DNA from: Corynebacterium provencense | GTDB lineage: Bacteria; Actinomycetota; Actinomycetes; Mycobacteriales; Mycobacteriaceae | NCBI GenBank assembly: GCA_900049755.1 | Contig: LT160592.1 | Span: 13,682 to 76,477 of the forward strand | Length of the DNA stretch: 62,796 nt | Direction of reading: 5' to 3' | Part shown: one piece after another, positions 45,346 to 54,600 of the stretch | How the letters are laid out: every line of letters begins with the position of its first letter | Position numbering within the stretch: position 1 is the first letter of the stretch | Position numbers and translations under genes: made by a program | Notes under the pieces: model-generated | The model's database searches: none | Told to the model about the DNA's origin: nothing | Seen by the model: the letters and a program-made list of their open reading frames with translations, nothing else

Positions 45346-46239
45346 ATGGCTACCCATCCGGCTCTGCGCAGGATCGCGGCCGCTGTCATCGTCGCCGCTT
45401 CGGCGGTGGGACTGGCGTCCTGCGGATCCTCGGAACCCCGTTCCCTCCTCGACGACATCCGTGACGGACATGTCACCCTCGGCACGAAGTTCGACCAGCC
45501 CGGCCTGGGGGAACGGACCCCGGACAAGCAGTACGTGGGCGTCGACACCGACGTCTCCAGGTACGTCGTGAACTACATCGCCGAGAAGAACGGCTGGGAC
45601 GAACCCGAGATCACCTGGCGCGAGACACCCTCGTCCCAGCGTGAGACCCTGATCAACAACGGCGAAGTCAACATGATCGCCGCCACCTACTCGATCAACG
45701 CCGGCAGGCTCAAGGCGGTCGACTTCGGCGGCCCGTACCTGGTCACCCACCAGGCACTGCTGGTCAGAGGGGACACCGGGATCAACGGCCTGGAAGACCT
45801 CGCCGACGGTACCCGGCTGTGCTCGGTCTCGGGCTCGACCCCCGCCCAGAAAGTCAAGGAGGCACTGCCGAAAGTCCAGCTGCAGGAGTTCGACACCTAC
45901 GCCGCCTGCGCCGAGGGTGTGAAGCAGGGAGTGGTTGACGCCCTGACCACCGACGCCACGATCCTGGCCGGATTCGCCCACCGCTACCGGGAACGGTACG
46001 GAGACGACTTCAAGGTCGTGGAACTGAAGAACCCCGACGGATCCTACTGGACCGACGAGAACTACGGCATCGGCATCCCCAAGGGGGACGGTGCGGACAA
46101 GGACGCCGTGAACGAGGCGCTCTCCGAGATGTGGAACTCCGGTGAGTTCCGCCGGATCGTCGACAGGAACCTCGGCGGGGACTTCGATCCGGGTACCCGG
46201 CCGGATATCGGCGATCTCTCCTTCGTGGACTCGAAATAG
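45346..46239 (+). CDS. gluB: Glutamate ABC transporter substrate-binding lipoprotein
   Basis: Extracellular solute-binding protein (family 3), 297 residues. A basic start, hydrophobic helix and lipobox L-A-S-C (Cys at about 26) mark it as a lipoprotein anchored to the membrane. The periplasmic-binding fold carries W-R-E-T-P-S-S-Q-R-E-T-L and the Y-S-I-N-A-G-R segment seen in glutamate-binding proteins. The ATG at 45346 follows AGGAGGAG. Part of the gluABCD operon. Confidence 0.95.
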   Translation: MATHPALRRIAAAVIVAASAVGLASCGSSEPRSLLDDIRDGHVTLGTKFDQPGLGERTPDKQYVGVDTDVSRYVVNYIAEKNGWDEPEITWRETPSSQRETLINNGEVNMIAATYSINAGRLKAVDFGGPYLVTHQALLVRGDTGINGLEDLADGTRLCSVSGSTPAQKVKEALPKVQLQEFDTYAACAEGVKQGVVDALTTDATILAGFAHRYRERYGDDFKVVELKNPDGSYWTDENYGIGIPKGDGADKDAVNEALSEMWNSGEFRRIVDRNLGGDFDPGTRPDIGDLSFVDSK

Positions 46240-46259
46240 AAAGGGAGGTGACGTAAACA

Positions 46260-46949
46260 ATGAATTCCGAACTATGGGCGGAGATGGCCCCTCAGCTGTG
46301 GCCGGTGTTCTGGATGACCATCAAACTCACGGTGGTTTCCGCGGTCGGGGCGCTGATTCTCGGCACAGTCCTCACTGCGATGCGGGTATGCCCCGTCGGC
46401 ATCCTGCGCACGGTCGCGACCGTGTACATCAACGTCGTCCGTAACACCCCGCTGACGCTGATCATCCTGATCGTCTCGCTGGGCCTCTACTACAACCTGA
46501 ACCTCCTGCTCGCCAACAATTCGAGCCCGAAGTTCATCGAACAGCAGAACTTCCGTCTGGCTGTGCTGGCGTTCGTGGCCTACACCTCGACCTTCGTGGC
46601 GGAATCTCTGCGCTCCGGCATCAACACAATTCCTTTCGGGCAGGCCGAGGCGGCCCGTTCGCTGGGGCTGACTTTCATGCAGAACTTCCGCTACGTGATC
46701 CTCCCCCAGGCGGTGCGGGGATCTATTGTCCCGCTGGGCAACACACTTATCGCGCTGACGAAGAACACCACCATCGCTTCGGTGATCGGCGTGTCGGAGG
46801 CGTCACTGCTGATGAAGACCATGACCGAGAACTACGCCAGCGACATCCTCTGGATCTTCGCGATCATCGCTGCCGGGTTCATGATTCTCACCCTGCCCAC
46901 CGGACTCATCTTCGGCTGGGCGGGCAAACGATGGGCGGTGAAGCGCTGA
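46260..46949 (+). CDS. gluC: Glutamate ABC transporter permease GluC
   Basis: Inner-membrane permease, 229 residues, about five transmembrane helices. The cytoplasmic EAA loop reads [12 protein letters not shown], the contact site for GluA. R-N-T-P-L-T-L earlier is typical of His/Glu/Gln/Arg transporter permeases. It follows gluB after 20 bp containing AGGGAGGTG, and its stop overlaps the gluD ATG (TGATG). Confidence 0.95.
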   Translation: MNSELWAEMAPQLWPVFWMTIKLTVVSAVGALILGTVLTAMRVCPVGILRTVATVYINVVRNTPLTLIILIVSLGLYYNLNLLLANNSSPKFIEQQNFRLAVLAFVAYTSTFVAESLRSGINTIPFGQAEAARSLGLTFMQNFRYVILPQAVRGSIVPLGNTLIALTKNTTIASVIGVSEASLLMKTMTENYASDILWIFAIIAAGFMILTLPTGLIFGWAGKRWAVKR

Positions 46950-47893
46950 TGTCAACCACCCGCGCAACAGTTCTCTATGACGCTCCGGGGCCCCGCGCAG
47001 TCCGGGTCAACCGGATTCTCACCGCGGTCGTGTCGGTGGTCCTGGTCGCACTGCTCGCCGCCGTACTGTGGGCCCTCGGCAACAAGGGGCAGCTGGACGG
47101 CGACAAGTGGGACATCTTCCTCAAGGGCAGCTCCTGGACGACGTACATCATCCCGGGGCTGTGGGCGACTGTGAAGGCCGCCGTTCTCTCCATCATCTTC
47201 GCTCTCATCGTCGGTGCCGTGCTCGGAATCGGACGGTTGTCCACTCACCGGTCTGTCCGTGCGGTCTGTTCGGTGATCGTCGAGGTGTTCAGGGCCATTC
47301 CGGTCCTGGTTCTCATGCTCTTCGCCTACACCGTCTTCGGCGAGTGGGGGCTGTTCCCGTCCTCACAGCTCGGTTTCGCCGCCGTGGTGTTCGGGCTGAC
47401 CATGTACAACGGGTCCGTCATCGCCGAGACTCTGCGCTCCGGAATCGGTTCGCTGCCGAAGGGTCAGTCGGAGGCCGCCTACTCGCTCGGACTGACCTGG
47501 GGTCAGACGATGACGAAGATCCTGCTGCCGCAGGCGGTGGCTGCGATGATGCCCGCGATCATCTCCCAGATGGTCATCGCACTGAAGGACTCCGCACTCG
47601 GCTACATGATCGGGTTCGTCGAGGTCGTCCGGTCCGGCCGCCAACTCGGAGAGTACTACGGGGCGATGCTTCCCTCGCTGCTCGTCATCGCGGCGATCAT
47701 GATCCTGATCAACTTCGGTCTCACGAAACTCGCCGAACGTATCGAGCAGCAGCTTCGTGCGGGACGGGCGCGGCGTAACCCGATCGCGAAAGTTCCCCAC
47801 CAGCACGCGCACCAGGGCATCGAGACCAAGGACGAAGCTTTCGTCGACTGGCACGACCCTGCCCACAAGGACCTGCGAAACACCTCCGAGTAG
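46949..47893 (+). CDS. gluD: Glutamate ABC transporter permease GluD
   Basis: Second permease, 314 residues, with an N-terminal extension and a C-terminal cytoplasmic tail rich in His/Lys/Asp (about 275-314). The EAA loop is [12 protein letters not shown], and F-R-A-I-P-V-L matches family permeases. The ATG at 46949 overlaps the gluC stop. A stem-loop terminator follows 17 bp after the stop. Confidence 0.95.
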   Translation: MSTTRATVLYDAPGPRAVRVNRILTAVVSVVLVALLAAVLWALGNKGQLDGDKWDIFLKGSSWTTYIIPGLWATVKAAVLSIIFALIVGAVLGIGRLSTHRSVRAVCSVIVEVFRAIPVLVLMLFAYTVFGEWGLFPSSQLGFAAVVFGLTMYNGSVIAETLRSGIGSLPKGQSEAAYSLGLTWGQTMTKILLPQAVAAMMPAIISQMVIALKDSALGYMIGFVEVVRSGRQLGEYYGAMLPSLLVIAAIMILINFGLTKLAERIEQQLRAGRARRNPIAKVPHQHAHQGIETKDEAFVDWHDPAHKDLRNTSE

Positions 47894-47910
47894 GGGCAGG
47901 TCACCGGTAA

Positions 47911-47936
47911 GGACCCCGCGTTCGCGCGTGGGGTCC
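47911..47936 (+). terminator. gluABCD terminator
   Basis: A GC-rich hairpin (GGACCCCGCG, loop TTCG, then CGCG…GGGGTCC with a small bulge) lies just after gluD. The TTCG tetraloop stabilises it. There is no long T-tract. Confidence 0.68.
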
Positions 47937-47982
47937 GTGTCCCGTCAGCTCCACGCCTCTGTCTGGTCCGCACCCCGTGAGC

Positions 47983-48666
47983 TCACTGTCCGTTGTTCCT
48001 GTCCTGGCCGCGCAGCTCACGGATCCGCGAGTCGAGCGCGGACCGGGCCGCAGTGAGGCTCTCCCCCTGCGGGAAACCCCGCCGTGCCGCGACTCCTACA
48101 ATGCGTCGCAGCATCCTGTCGTAGTCCGCTCTGTCTGCGGGTACTGTCCTGATCGTCGCCGCCTTCTTTCCTACGAGCGCGTGGAGGATTTCCCGTTGGT
48201 CGTCGACAGTGATCTGCCCCAGTGCCTCCTCGATGACCGTGGAGGACACCCCTTTGTCCCTCAGCTCCCGACGTAACACCGCGATCGACCGCTGGCGGGT
48301 GTGCGCGCGTTGGCGAACCCACTCGGTTGCGAAACGACGGTCATCGAGCATCCCATTGTCGAGACAGCGGCGGATCACGGTGTCGACAAGTCGCGGATCC
48401 TCCCCCGGTTCCAGTGCGTCCGTGAGCCGGTCCCTCAGTTCCGCCTCCGACCTGTCACGGTGACTGATCAGTCGGTTGGCTTTGGACACCAACGGTGCCA
48501 GCCTCTTCTCCAGACCGGTGTCCACCAACGGGGCACCACGGCCCACGGCCGCCACCGCTTCTCGTAGGCGACTCACCAGTTCCGGGTCGGGACCGGTCCC
48601 GGAGCCTGCAGCGGGGCCGGTACTCCCCCCGACTGCGCTTCCTCTCCCGTCGTTCCCCTTCTCCAC
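47983..48666 (-). CDS. recX: Regulatory protein RecX
   Basis: Inhibits RecA filament extension. The 227-residue protein has the RecX helical repeats with I-S-H-R-D-R-S-E-A-E-L-R-D-R-L and L-D-D-R-R-F-A-T-E-W-V. An N-terminal Gly/Pro-rich stretch of about 30 residues precedes them. It begins 18 bp after recA on the same strand, so both are probably SOS-induced together. Confidence 0.92.
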   Translation of the reverse strand: MEKGNDGRGSAVGGSTGPAAGSGTGPDPELVSRLREAVAAVGRGAPLVDTGLEKRLAPLVSKANRLISHRDRSEAELRDRLTDALEPGEDPRLVDTVIRRCLDNGMLDDRRFATEWVRQRAHTRQRSIAVLRRELRDKGVSSTVIEEALGQITVDDQREILHALVGKKAATIRTVPADRADYDRMLRRIVGVAARRGFPQGESLTAARSALDSRIRELRGQDRNNGQ

Positions 48667-48684
48667 GGTGAGGTCGTCCCCCTT

Positions 48685-49818
48685 CTAGTCGTCGTCCTCG
48701 TCGTCGAAAGTCGGAACGACGTTGATCGGCTCGTCCTCGGAAGGATCGAGACCCGGTACATCCTGGGGCACGTCCGGATCATCCGTGGTTCCCGCATAGG
48801 GGCCGACCTTCAGCGCCCTCATGATCCCGTCCTCGAGTTCAGCGGAAAGATCCGGATTCTCCTTGAGGAACTCGCGCGCCTTCTCCTTGCCCTGCCCCAG
48901 CTGGTCACCTTTGTACGTGTACCAGGAACCTGATTTCTTCACCAGGCCGTTCTCCACGCCGAGATCGATGATGGAGCCCTCGCGGGAGATCCCTTCGCCG
49001 TAGAGGATGTCGAACTCGGCGATCTTGAACGGCGGCGAGACCTTGTTCTTCACGATCTTCATCTTCGTACGGTTACCCACGGCGTCCTGACCGTCCTTCA
49101 GGGTCTGGATCCGCCGGACATCACACCGGACCGAGGCGTAGAACTTGAGTGCCTTGCCACCGGTCGTCGTCTCCGGGGAACCGAACATCACACCGATCTT
49201 CTCACGCAGCTGGTTGATGAAGATGGCGGTGGTGCCGGTCTGGTTGAGGGCACCCGTCATCTTCCGCAGCGCCTGGCTCATCAACCGCGCCTGGAGACCG
49301 ACGTGGCTGTCTCCCATGTCGCCCTCGATCTCAGCCTTCGGTGTCAGTGCGGCGACAGAGTCCACCACGATGATCGCGATGGCCCCGGAACGCACCAGCA
49401 TGTCAGCGATCTCGAGGGCCTGTTCACCCGTGTCCGGCTGGGAGACCAGCAGATTGTCCGTGTCGACTCCGAGCTTGCGGGCATACTCCGGGTCGAGCGC
49501 GTGTTCGGCGTCGATGAACGCAGCGATGCCACCGGCACGCTGTGCTTCAGCGATGGCGTGAAGCGCGACCGTGGTCTTGCCGGACGATTCCGGACCGTAG
49601 ATCTCGACGATCCTTCCCCGCGGGAATCCCCCGATCCCCAGGGCCACGTTGATCGCGATGTTACCGGAGGAGATGACCTGGATCGGCGGTCGCTCATCAT
49701 CACCGAGGCGCATCACGGCACCCTTGCCGAAGTCCTTCTCTATCTGCGCCATCGCCAGATCGAGAGCCTTCTGCCTGTCGGCGCCCGTGCCACCCGGACT
49801 CTTCTTCTTTGCAGCCAT
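48685..49818 (-). CDS. recA: Recombinase RecA
   Basis: Strand-exchange protein and LexA co-protease. The 377-residue protein has Walker A G-P-E-S-S-G-K-T (75-82), Walker [11 protein letters not shown] and the L1/L2 loop regions (including [18 protein letters not shown]). The acidic C-terminus D-D-E-D-D-D is typical. The ATG follows AAGGAGAAAC. An SOS box lies about 150 bp upstream. Confidence 0.98.
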   Translation of the reverse strand: MAAKKKSPGGTGADRQKALDLAMAQIEKDFGKGAVMRLGDDERPPIQVISSGNIAINVALGIGGFPRGRIVEIYGPESSGKTTVALHAIAEAQRAGGIAAFIDAEHALDPEYARKLGVDTDNLLVSQPDTGEQALEIADMLVRSGAIAIIVVDSVAALTPKAEIEGDMGDSHVGLQARLMSQALRKMTGALNQTGTTAIFINQLREKIGVMFGSPETTTGGKALKFYASVRCDVRRIQTLKDGQDAVGNRTKMKIVKNKVSPPFKIAEFDILYGEGISREGSIIDLGVENGLVKKSGSWYTYKGDQLGQGKEKAREFLKENPDLSAELEDGIMRALKVGPYAGTTDDPDVPQDVPGLDPSEDEPINVVPTFDDEDDD

Positions 49819-49965
49819 GTTTCTCCTTCAGTGTGTGGGGGCACGGACCGTGAGGACGACCCCGGGTCTGCCCGGTCGGGCCTGGCCCACCTTCTCCAGA
49901 CTCCGTGGAGCCCGTCGTGGTTCACTCCGGTTCTACCGACGTCCCCGGACCGGTACCGACATTAC

Positions 49966-49981
49966 ACGAACTCCTGTTCGA
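49966..49981. promoter_or_regulatory. SOS (LexA) box upstream of recA
   Basis: ACGAACTCCTGTTCGA matches TCGAAC-N4-GTTCGA except at the outermost base. It sits in the gap between the DUF3046 gene and recA, about 150 nt before the recA start. Confidence 0.78.
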
Positions 49982-49995
49982 ATGTCACACCTTCG

Positions 49996-50202
49996 TCAGT
50001 CGTCGTCGCCGAGACGCCTCTCCTCCGGGACATCGAAGTCCTCGCACAGCGCCCACCACACCTCGCGGAGGTCATGCCCGTGTTCCATGAGCCGGGCCGG
50101 AGTGTCCCCGAGGCCGGGGAGGACGTGTGACCGGGCGATCCAGGAACCGAAGGAGTCCCCGAACTCCCCGGTGACCAACCGGTCGAATTCCGTACGACGC
50201 AT
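49996..50202 (-). CDS. DUF3046 domain-containing protein
   Basis: A 68-residue protein with the family pattern M-R-R-T-E-F-D-R-L-V and R-E-V-W-W-A-L-C-E-D-F-D-V-P. DUF3046 genes lie just upstream of recA in most actinobacteria; function unknown. TAGCGT on the minus strand (50214 to 50209) is 7 nt before the ATG, which fits a leaderless start. Confidence 0.88.
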   Translation of the reverse strand: MRRTEFDRLVTGEFGDSFGSWIARSHVLPGLGDTPARLMEHGHDLREVWWALCEDFDVPEERRLGDDD

Positions 50203-50270
50203 ACCCCCACGCTAACAGAGAGGGACCGGCAGGCGGACCGCATGTCCCGGACCGGCGCGGTCGCGGATAC

Positions 50271-50300
50271 TTGAACGGTGTACAAGACCCGGGTTACACT
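50271..50300 (+). promoter_or_regulatory. bioY promoter with overlapping BioQ-like operator
   Basis: TTGAAC (50271-50276) and TACACT (50295-50300) form a promoter with an 18-bp spacer. TGAACGGTGTACA (50272-50284) is an imperfect palindrome close to TGAAC-N3-GTTAC, the BioQ operator of C. glutamicum. The -10 ends 8 nt before the ATG at 50308, so bioY is probably leaderless and repressed when biotin is sufficient. Confidence 0.65.
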
Positions 50301-50307
50301 GCTCTGC

Positions 50308-51057
50308 ATGTCAAGAACACAAGCTCCCTCCCGGCGTATCGGAGCCGCGGATATCGCGGTCATCGCAGCCTTCGCGGCCCTGATCATCGTGCTCGGCGGC
50401 GTCACCGTCCCGGTCGGCAGTGCAGGTGTACCCATCGTCCTGCAGAACATGGGCGTGGCCATGGCCGGAATGATCCTCGGCCGGCGGCGCGGCGGGCTGG
50501 CCGTTCTCCTCTTCCTCGCCGTCGGATTCCTCGGCGTCCCGAACATGGCGGGGTGGACCCCCGCCCTCACCGCCGTGGCAGGACCCACTGTGGGCTACAT
50601 CGTCGGCTACGCCGTCATCGGCTTCGTCGTCGGTGCCCTGTGCGACCTCGCGCCCCGGCGCCCCGCGGGTGTCCGGCTCTGTCTCTTTTACACTTCTAGA
50701 TGGGTGTTAGAGACAGGCCCCACAGCCTCCTCGATGACCCGGAGAGCGGAAGAGCACACCCCTCGACCCCCGTCCACAAATCTCGCGTGGTTCACCGCCG
50801 CCGGCGCCGTCGGTGTGGCGATCTCCTACTTCTGCGGTGCCGTCGGCCTCACCCTGCGTACAGACGTCGACTTCTGGTCAGCTTTCGTCTCCAACGGTGC
50901 CTTCCTCCCAGGGGACATCGCCAAGACCGTCGTCGCCGCCCTGGTGTCCACCGCTGTTCTGCGTGCCGTCCCGGACCTCGACCGTGGCCGTCGACCCCGG
51001 TCCGCCCGGACGGAGAGCCGGGAGGACGCCACCGCCGACACCGCCCCGGCCGTCTGA
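50308..51057 (+). CDS. bioY: Biotin ECF transporter S component BioY, with adapter insertion
   Basis: Membrane protein that binds biotin for the BioMN energy-coupling module. The N-terminal half (I-A-V-I-A-A-F-A-A-L, G-V-P-I-V-L-Q-N-M-G-V, G-M-I-L-G-R-R-R-G) and the C-terminal half (A-I-S-Y-F-C-G-A-V-G-L) match BioY. Between them, residues about 124-137 (L-C-L-F-Y-T-S-R-W-V-L-E-T-G) are translated from a degenerate Tn5 mosaic-end pair. The frame stays open across it, but removing exactly 38 bp breaks it, so the true sequence of this loop is unknown. The ATG at 50308 was chosen over GTG 50278, which lies inside the operator. Confidence 0.88.
   Translation: MSRTQAPSRRIGAADIAVIAAFAALIIVLGGVTVPVGSAGVPIVLQNMGVAMAGMILGRRRGGLAVLLFLAVGFLGVPNMAGWTPALTAVAGPTVGYIVGYAVIGFVVGALCDLAPRRPAGVRLCLFYTSRWVLETGPTASSMTRRAEEHTPRPPSTNLAWFTAAGAVGVAISYFCGAVGLTLRTDVDFWSAFVSNGAFLPGDIAKTVVAALVSTAVLRAVPDLDRGRRPRSARTESREDATADTAPAV
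50679..50716. other. Degenerate Tn5 mosaic-end pair inside bioY (adapter remnant)
   Basis: Positions 50679-50697 match CTGTCTCTTATACACATCT at 17 of 19. Positions 50698-50716 match AGATGTGTATAAGAGACAG at 16 of 19. The head-to-head order is that of a Nextera mate-pair junction adapter. It has no business inside a transporter gene and is best read as an assembly artefact. Confidence 0.87.
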
Positions 51058-51058
51058 G

Positions 51059-51805
51059 ATGGACAACTCCCCCGCTGTGCCGTCCCCTCCCGCTCTCAGA
51101 GAGCCAGTGACGTTCTCCGCCGCCGGAGTCACCGTCGACGACACCGTCCTGCTCCACCCGGTGACCTGCACCCTGGCCGAACGCCGCATCAGCATCATCG
51201 GGGCGAACGGGTCCGGGAAATCCACCTTCATCAGGCTCATCAACGGTCTCACGACGGCAACCACAGGACGTGTCACCGTCGACGGTCTCGACGTGGCACG
51301 CAGGGGCAGGCAGGTCCGTCGGAAAGTGGGATTCCTCTTCTCCGACCCCGACAACCAGATCATCATGCCCACAGTCGCCGAAGACATTGCCTTCTCACTG
51401 CGGGGTACCGGACTTGACCGGAACGCAACCAGACAGGCGGTCTCCGATGCTCTGGCCGACGTCGGCCTCTCCGGAAAAGAGGAACAGTCACCACACCTGT
51501 TGTCCGGAGGAGAGAAGCAGATGCTCGCACTGGCGTCCGTCACCGCGTTGCGGCCCGCCGTAATCGTCGCCGACGAACCTACCGGGCTGCTCGACCTGGT
51601 GAACCGGAACCGGCTCCGCGAGAAGTTCCGGGCGCTTCCCCAGCAGCTCATCGTGGTCACGCACGATCTGGAACTCGCCGCCGACGCTGACCGCACCCTG
51701 TGCATCGACGACGGTCGTGTCATCGACGACGGCGCCCCCTCCGATGTCATCGCCGCCTACACCGCCCGGATGGACATCCGGGCGCGGGAGGTCGGGAACC
51801 GGTGA
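51059..51805 (+). CDS. bioM: Biotin ECF transporter ATPase BioM
   Basis: ABC-type ATPase of the ECF module, 248 residues. Walker A is G-A-N-G-S-G-K-S (48-55), the Q-loop lies in S-D-P-D-N-Q-I-I-M-P-T-V, the signature is L-S-G-G-E-K-Q-M and Walker B is V-I-V-A-D-E-P-T. The Q-loop sequence is characteristic of ECF A components. The ATG lies one base after the bioY stop; the stop overlaps the bioN GTG. Confidence 0.93.
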   Translation: MDNSPAVPSPPALREPVTFSAAGVTVDDTVLLHPVTCTLAERRISIIGANGSGKSTFIRLINGLTTATTGRVTVDGLDVARRGRQVRRKVGFLFSDPDNQIIMPTVAEDIAFSLRGTGLDRNATRQAVSDALADVGLSGKEEQSPHLLSGGEKQMLALASVTALRPAVIVADEPTGLLDLVNRNRLREKFRALPQQLIVVTHDLELAADADRTLCIDDGRVIDDGAPSDVIAAYTARMDIRAREVGNR

Positions 51806-52434
51806 TCAGCCCCTCACGCGTGCCGCTCGGGCTCTACGTCCCCGGGGACAGCCCGGTCCACAGGACACCACCCGGGGTGAAGATCGCGGTGCTCACGGTC
51901 TACCTCATCGCCACGGCAGTGCTGGTGGACTCCTGGCCTGTCGCCGCAGGATGTCTGGCCGCCGTGGCGGTGGCGGCGACAGTTGTCGCGGGAATTCCGG
52001 CGCGCATCCTGGTGCGTCAGATGTCCGGGGTACTGCCGGTACTGGCCGCGGTAGGTCTGCTGCTGTGGTGGCGCAGTTCCGGCGCGGAGGCTGCGACCAC
52101 CGTACTCGTCCTCGCGGCATCGGTGTCCGCTGCCGTCCTCGTCACCCTCACCACGCGGGTCACCGCCATGCTCGGGACCTTCGACCGTGTCCTCGCCCCG
52201 CTCGCCCGCGTCGGCGTGCCCGTGGACCAGATCAGTCTGGCACTCACACTGACTCTCCGGCTGATACCCCTGCAGGTCCAGATGGTCGGTGAAGTCCTGG
52301 ACGCCAGGAAGGCGCGGGGATCCCGGTCGGCGGCGTTCTCCCCCGTCGCCTTCGGTGTGCCGGTCATCGTCCGGACCATCCTGAGGGCCAGGGGTGTGGC
52401 GGACGCCCTGAGGGCCCGAGGTGCCGCCGACTGA
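51802..52434 (+). CDS. bioN: Biotin ECF transporter T component BioN
   Basis: Transmembrane coupling protein, 210 residues, about five helices. The two cytoplasmic coupling motifs are visible: D-A-R-K-A-R-G near residue 170 and A-L-R-A-R-G at the C-terminus (consensus A-R-G). The GTG at 51802 overlaps the bioM stop by 4 nt. The bioYMN order is the same as in C. glutamicum. Confidence 0.92.
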   Translation: MISPSRVPLGLYVPGDSPVHRTPPGVKIAVLTVYLIATAVLVDSWPVAAGCLAAVAVAATVVAGIPARILVRQMSGVLPVLAAVGLLLWWRSSGAEAATTVLVLAASVSAAVLVTLTTRVTAMLGTFDRVLAPLARVGVPVDQISLALTLTLRLIPLQVQMVGEVLDARKARGSRSAAFSPVAFGVPVIVRTILRARGVADALRARGAAD

Positions 52435-52511
52435 TCTTCCCCGGCGTCCATCCCTCCTGAACTGCACCGGCAGGTCTGTTCAACGACCGGGCCGGTTCGG
52501 CCCGGGTAGTC

Positions 52512-53369
52512 TCACTCGCCCCGCAGCTGGCGCATCCGCTCGGCCACGGCGTCCGCGCTGACGTTCTGCGCCGTGGGCTGGGCGGGATCGGACTGGGCCT
52601 GGCCGATCGCCTGACGGTCTGCGCCGCCTACAGCACCGGGGGTTCCGGACGAGGAGTTCATCTCGGCGCGCAGCTGTTCCAGCCTGGAATGTCCGGCCAT
52701 CTGGACTCCGGCCTGCTCGACCTCCGCCATACGTCCCTGCACGGAGTTCTGCGCGAGCTCCGCCTGACCGAGGGCGTTGGCGTAACGACGTTCGATCTTC
52801 TCCCGGACCTGGTCGAGGTTGGGGGTGTCTCCCCCGGCGACCCGGTCCATCGTCTGAAGCGACTCAGCGACCTTCTCCTGCATCTTGGCCTGCTCCAGCT
52901 GGCTGAGCAGCTTCGTACGCTCCGCCGCCTTCTGCTGGAGCTGCATGGCGTTGCGTTCGACGGCCTTCTTGGCCTGGGCGGCCTGCTGCAGAGCCTGGTC
53001 GTGGAGGGTCTTGAGATCCTCGACGGACTGCTCGGCGGTGACCAGCTGGGCGGCGAAAGCTTCAGCGGCGTTCTCGTACTCGGTCGCCTTCTGCGCGTCA
53101 CCTGCGGCCCTCGCCTTGTCCGCGAGTGTCAGTGCCTGCTTCGTGTTGGCCTGAAGCTTCTCCACGTCCGCAAGCTGACGGTTCAGCTTCATCTCGATCT
53201 GACGCTGATTCCCGATCACCGCCGCGGCCTGCTGGGACAGGGCCCGGTGCTGGTTCTGGGCCTCCTGGATGGCCTGTTCGATCTGCACCTTGGGATCGGC
53301 GTTCTCCTCGATCTTCGAGTCGAACAGGGCCATGAGGTACTTCCAGGCCTTGGTGAACGGGTTAGCCAT
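52512..53369 (-). CDS. pspA: PspA/IM30 family protein
   Basis: Membrane-stress protein, 285 residues, forming long coiled-coil assemblies. The N-terminal [12 protein letters not shown] amphipathic helix and the [13 protein letters not shown] segment are typical, followed by continuous heptads to about residue 225. It lies directly downstream of clgR on the same strand, paralleling the clgR-pspA (Rv2745c-Rv2744c) pair of mycobacteria, where ClgR activates pspA. Confidence 0.92.
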   Translation of the reverse strand: MANPFTKAWKYLMALFDSKIEENADPKVQIEQAIQEAQNQHRALSQQAAAVIGNQRQIEMKLNRQLADVEKLQANTKQALTLADKARAAGDAQKATEYENAAEAFAAQLVTAEQSVEDLKTLHDQALQQAAQAKKAVERNAMQLQQKAAERTKLLSQLEQAKMQEKVAESLQTMDRVAGGDTPNLDQVREKIERRYANALGQAELAQNSVQGRMAEVEQAGVQMAGHSRLEQLRAEMNSSSGTPGAVGGADRQAIGQAQSDPAQPTAQNVSADAVAERMRQLRGE

Positions 53370-53424
53370 CGGTTACTACGTCTCCTTCGGGGGAATACTC
53401 ACAGGTCACAACGGGCAGAGTATA

Positions 53425-53865
53425 TCAGTGCACCCGGTCGGTGCGGTTGCTGTCCATACCCGCGGCCAGCTCGGCGGCCGCGACATCGAAGGCCATCATC
53501 TCCGCGGCCTCGAGGATCACCGTGGAGACCTGCACACCGAGAGCGTGGCAGATGCTCGCCAGCAGCTCGGAGGAGACCTCTTTTCTGCCGCGCTCCAGTT
53601 CCGAGAGATACCCGGGGCTGACGCTGGCGGCGACCGCAAGGTCACGGAGGGTCCGGCGGGAGTCTTCACGGAAGGCCCGGAGTGTGGTCCCCAGGGCCTC
53701 CCGCAGCAGCGGCTCGGTCACTGCAGGGGCCACAGCGGGGTTCACTTCCGGAGCAGCGCCGGTGACAGGCCGGCGCGGTGCCGCGACGGTGGTGACGTGG
53801 TGGGTGGTGGCTCCGGACCTCAGTTCCGGACGCCTGGGCTCGAGTAGTGTCGTGTGGTTTGCCAT
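53425..53865 (-). CDS. clgR: Transcriptional regulator ClgR
   Basis: Activator of clp protease and related stress genes. The 146-residue protein has a Cro/C1-type HTH (about 67-115): [21 protein letters not shown] then G-R-K-E-V-S. A low-complexity N-terminus precedes it. The ATG at 53865 (M-A-N-H-T-T) was chosen over 53877. A SigH-type promoter lies just upstream and pspA follows. Confidence 0.92.
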   Translation of the reverse strand: MANHTTLLEPRRPELRSGATTHHVTTVAAPRRPVTGAAPEVNPAVAPAVTEPLLREALGTTLRAFREDSRRTLRDLAVAASVSPGYLSELERGRKEVSSELLASICHALGVQVSTVILEAAEMMAFDVAAAELAAGMDSNRTDRVH

Positions 53866-53875
53866 CACAACCCCC

Positions 53876-53902
53876 AACGGACGATGGAGCGATTATGTTC
53901 CC
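53876..53902 (-). promoter_or_regulatory. SigH-type promoter of clgR
   Basis: On the minus strand GGGAAC (53902 to 53897) and GTT (53878 to 53876) are separated by exactly 18 nt, the same geometry as before sigB. It ends 11 nt from the clgR ATG. SigH control of clgR is known in C. glutamicum. Confidence 0.7.
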
Positions 53903-54050
53903 GCGATACTACCAGTCCGCCGGGAGACCGCAGCACGGAGCACACAGGTGTGTGGCGTCCGCCCCTGCCGCAATGTCCATGCTCTCCACCCGGTCCGGCC
54001 CGTCCGGCCGGTCGACCCTCTCCCCGGTGACCGTCCGCCGGCAGTCACTG

Positions 54051-54599
54051 TCAGGAACGACCGTCGATGTCACCGACCGCCTGCACAAGAGCCTCAAGGG
54101 CGCGCAGCACCGTGTACCACCGGACCGCGGACCTGAGCTCACGGGAGGACGCCCGGCCGGCGTACTTCCGCCACTGTCCGTCAAGCGCGGTCACCCGGGG
54201 GACACCGTCGTCGAGAACCCGGGACCACACCGCGATCCAGACCTCGCCGACCGGATGGCCGTCCTGCGGATCCGGGCCGGCGACACCGGTCACCCCCACC
54301 CCGACATCGGCCCCGCACTGCGTCGCCGCGCCTTCAGCCAGCTGACCGGCGACATCCGGGTCAACCGGACCCCGCTGAGCCAGGAGACCGGGGTCCACCC
54401 CGGCCAGAGACTGCTTGAGATCCGTGGCGTAGACAATCAGGCCTCCACGGAGCACCAGGGACGCACCCGGGACGCTGGCGACCGTGGCTGCCAACAGACC
54501 TGCGGTGAGCGACTCCGCAGTGGCCACGGTGAGCCCGAGGCGGGTGCACCGCAGCACCAGGTCCTCTGCGACGACGGCCGACTGCTCCTGTACCGCCAT
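54051..54599 (-). CDS. cinA: CinA family protein (nicotinamide-nucleotide amidase)
   Basis: Likely hydrolyses NMN to nicotinate mononucleotide in pyridine-nucleotide recycling. The 182-residue protein is the stand-alone C-terminal CinA domain: T-A-E-S-L-T-A-G-L-L, the Y-A-T-D-L-K loop, and G-V-T-G-V-A-G-P-D-P. It lacks the N-terminal MoaB-like domain, which is usual for PncC-type proteins. Its ATG follows the pgsA stop by one base, so they are co-transcribed. Confidence 0.92.
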   Translation of the reverse strand: MAVQEQSAVVAEDLVLRCTRLGLTVATAESLTAGLLAATVASVPGASLVLRGGLIVYATDLKQSLAGVDPGLLAQRGPVDPDVAGQLAEGAATQCGADVGVGVTGVAGPDPQDGHPVGEVWIAVWSRVLDDGVPRVTALDGQWRKYAGRASSRELRSAVRWYTVLRALEALVQAVGDIDGRS

Positions 54600-54600
54600 C

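Noticed and set aside
50679..50716. Natural palindromic operator or terminator in bioY
   Set aside because: The match to two Tn5 mosaic ends in junction-adapter order, its recurrence twice more in the window, and its place inside a coding region make an adapter remnant far more likely.
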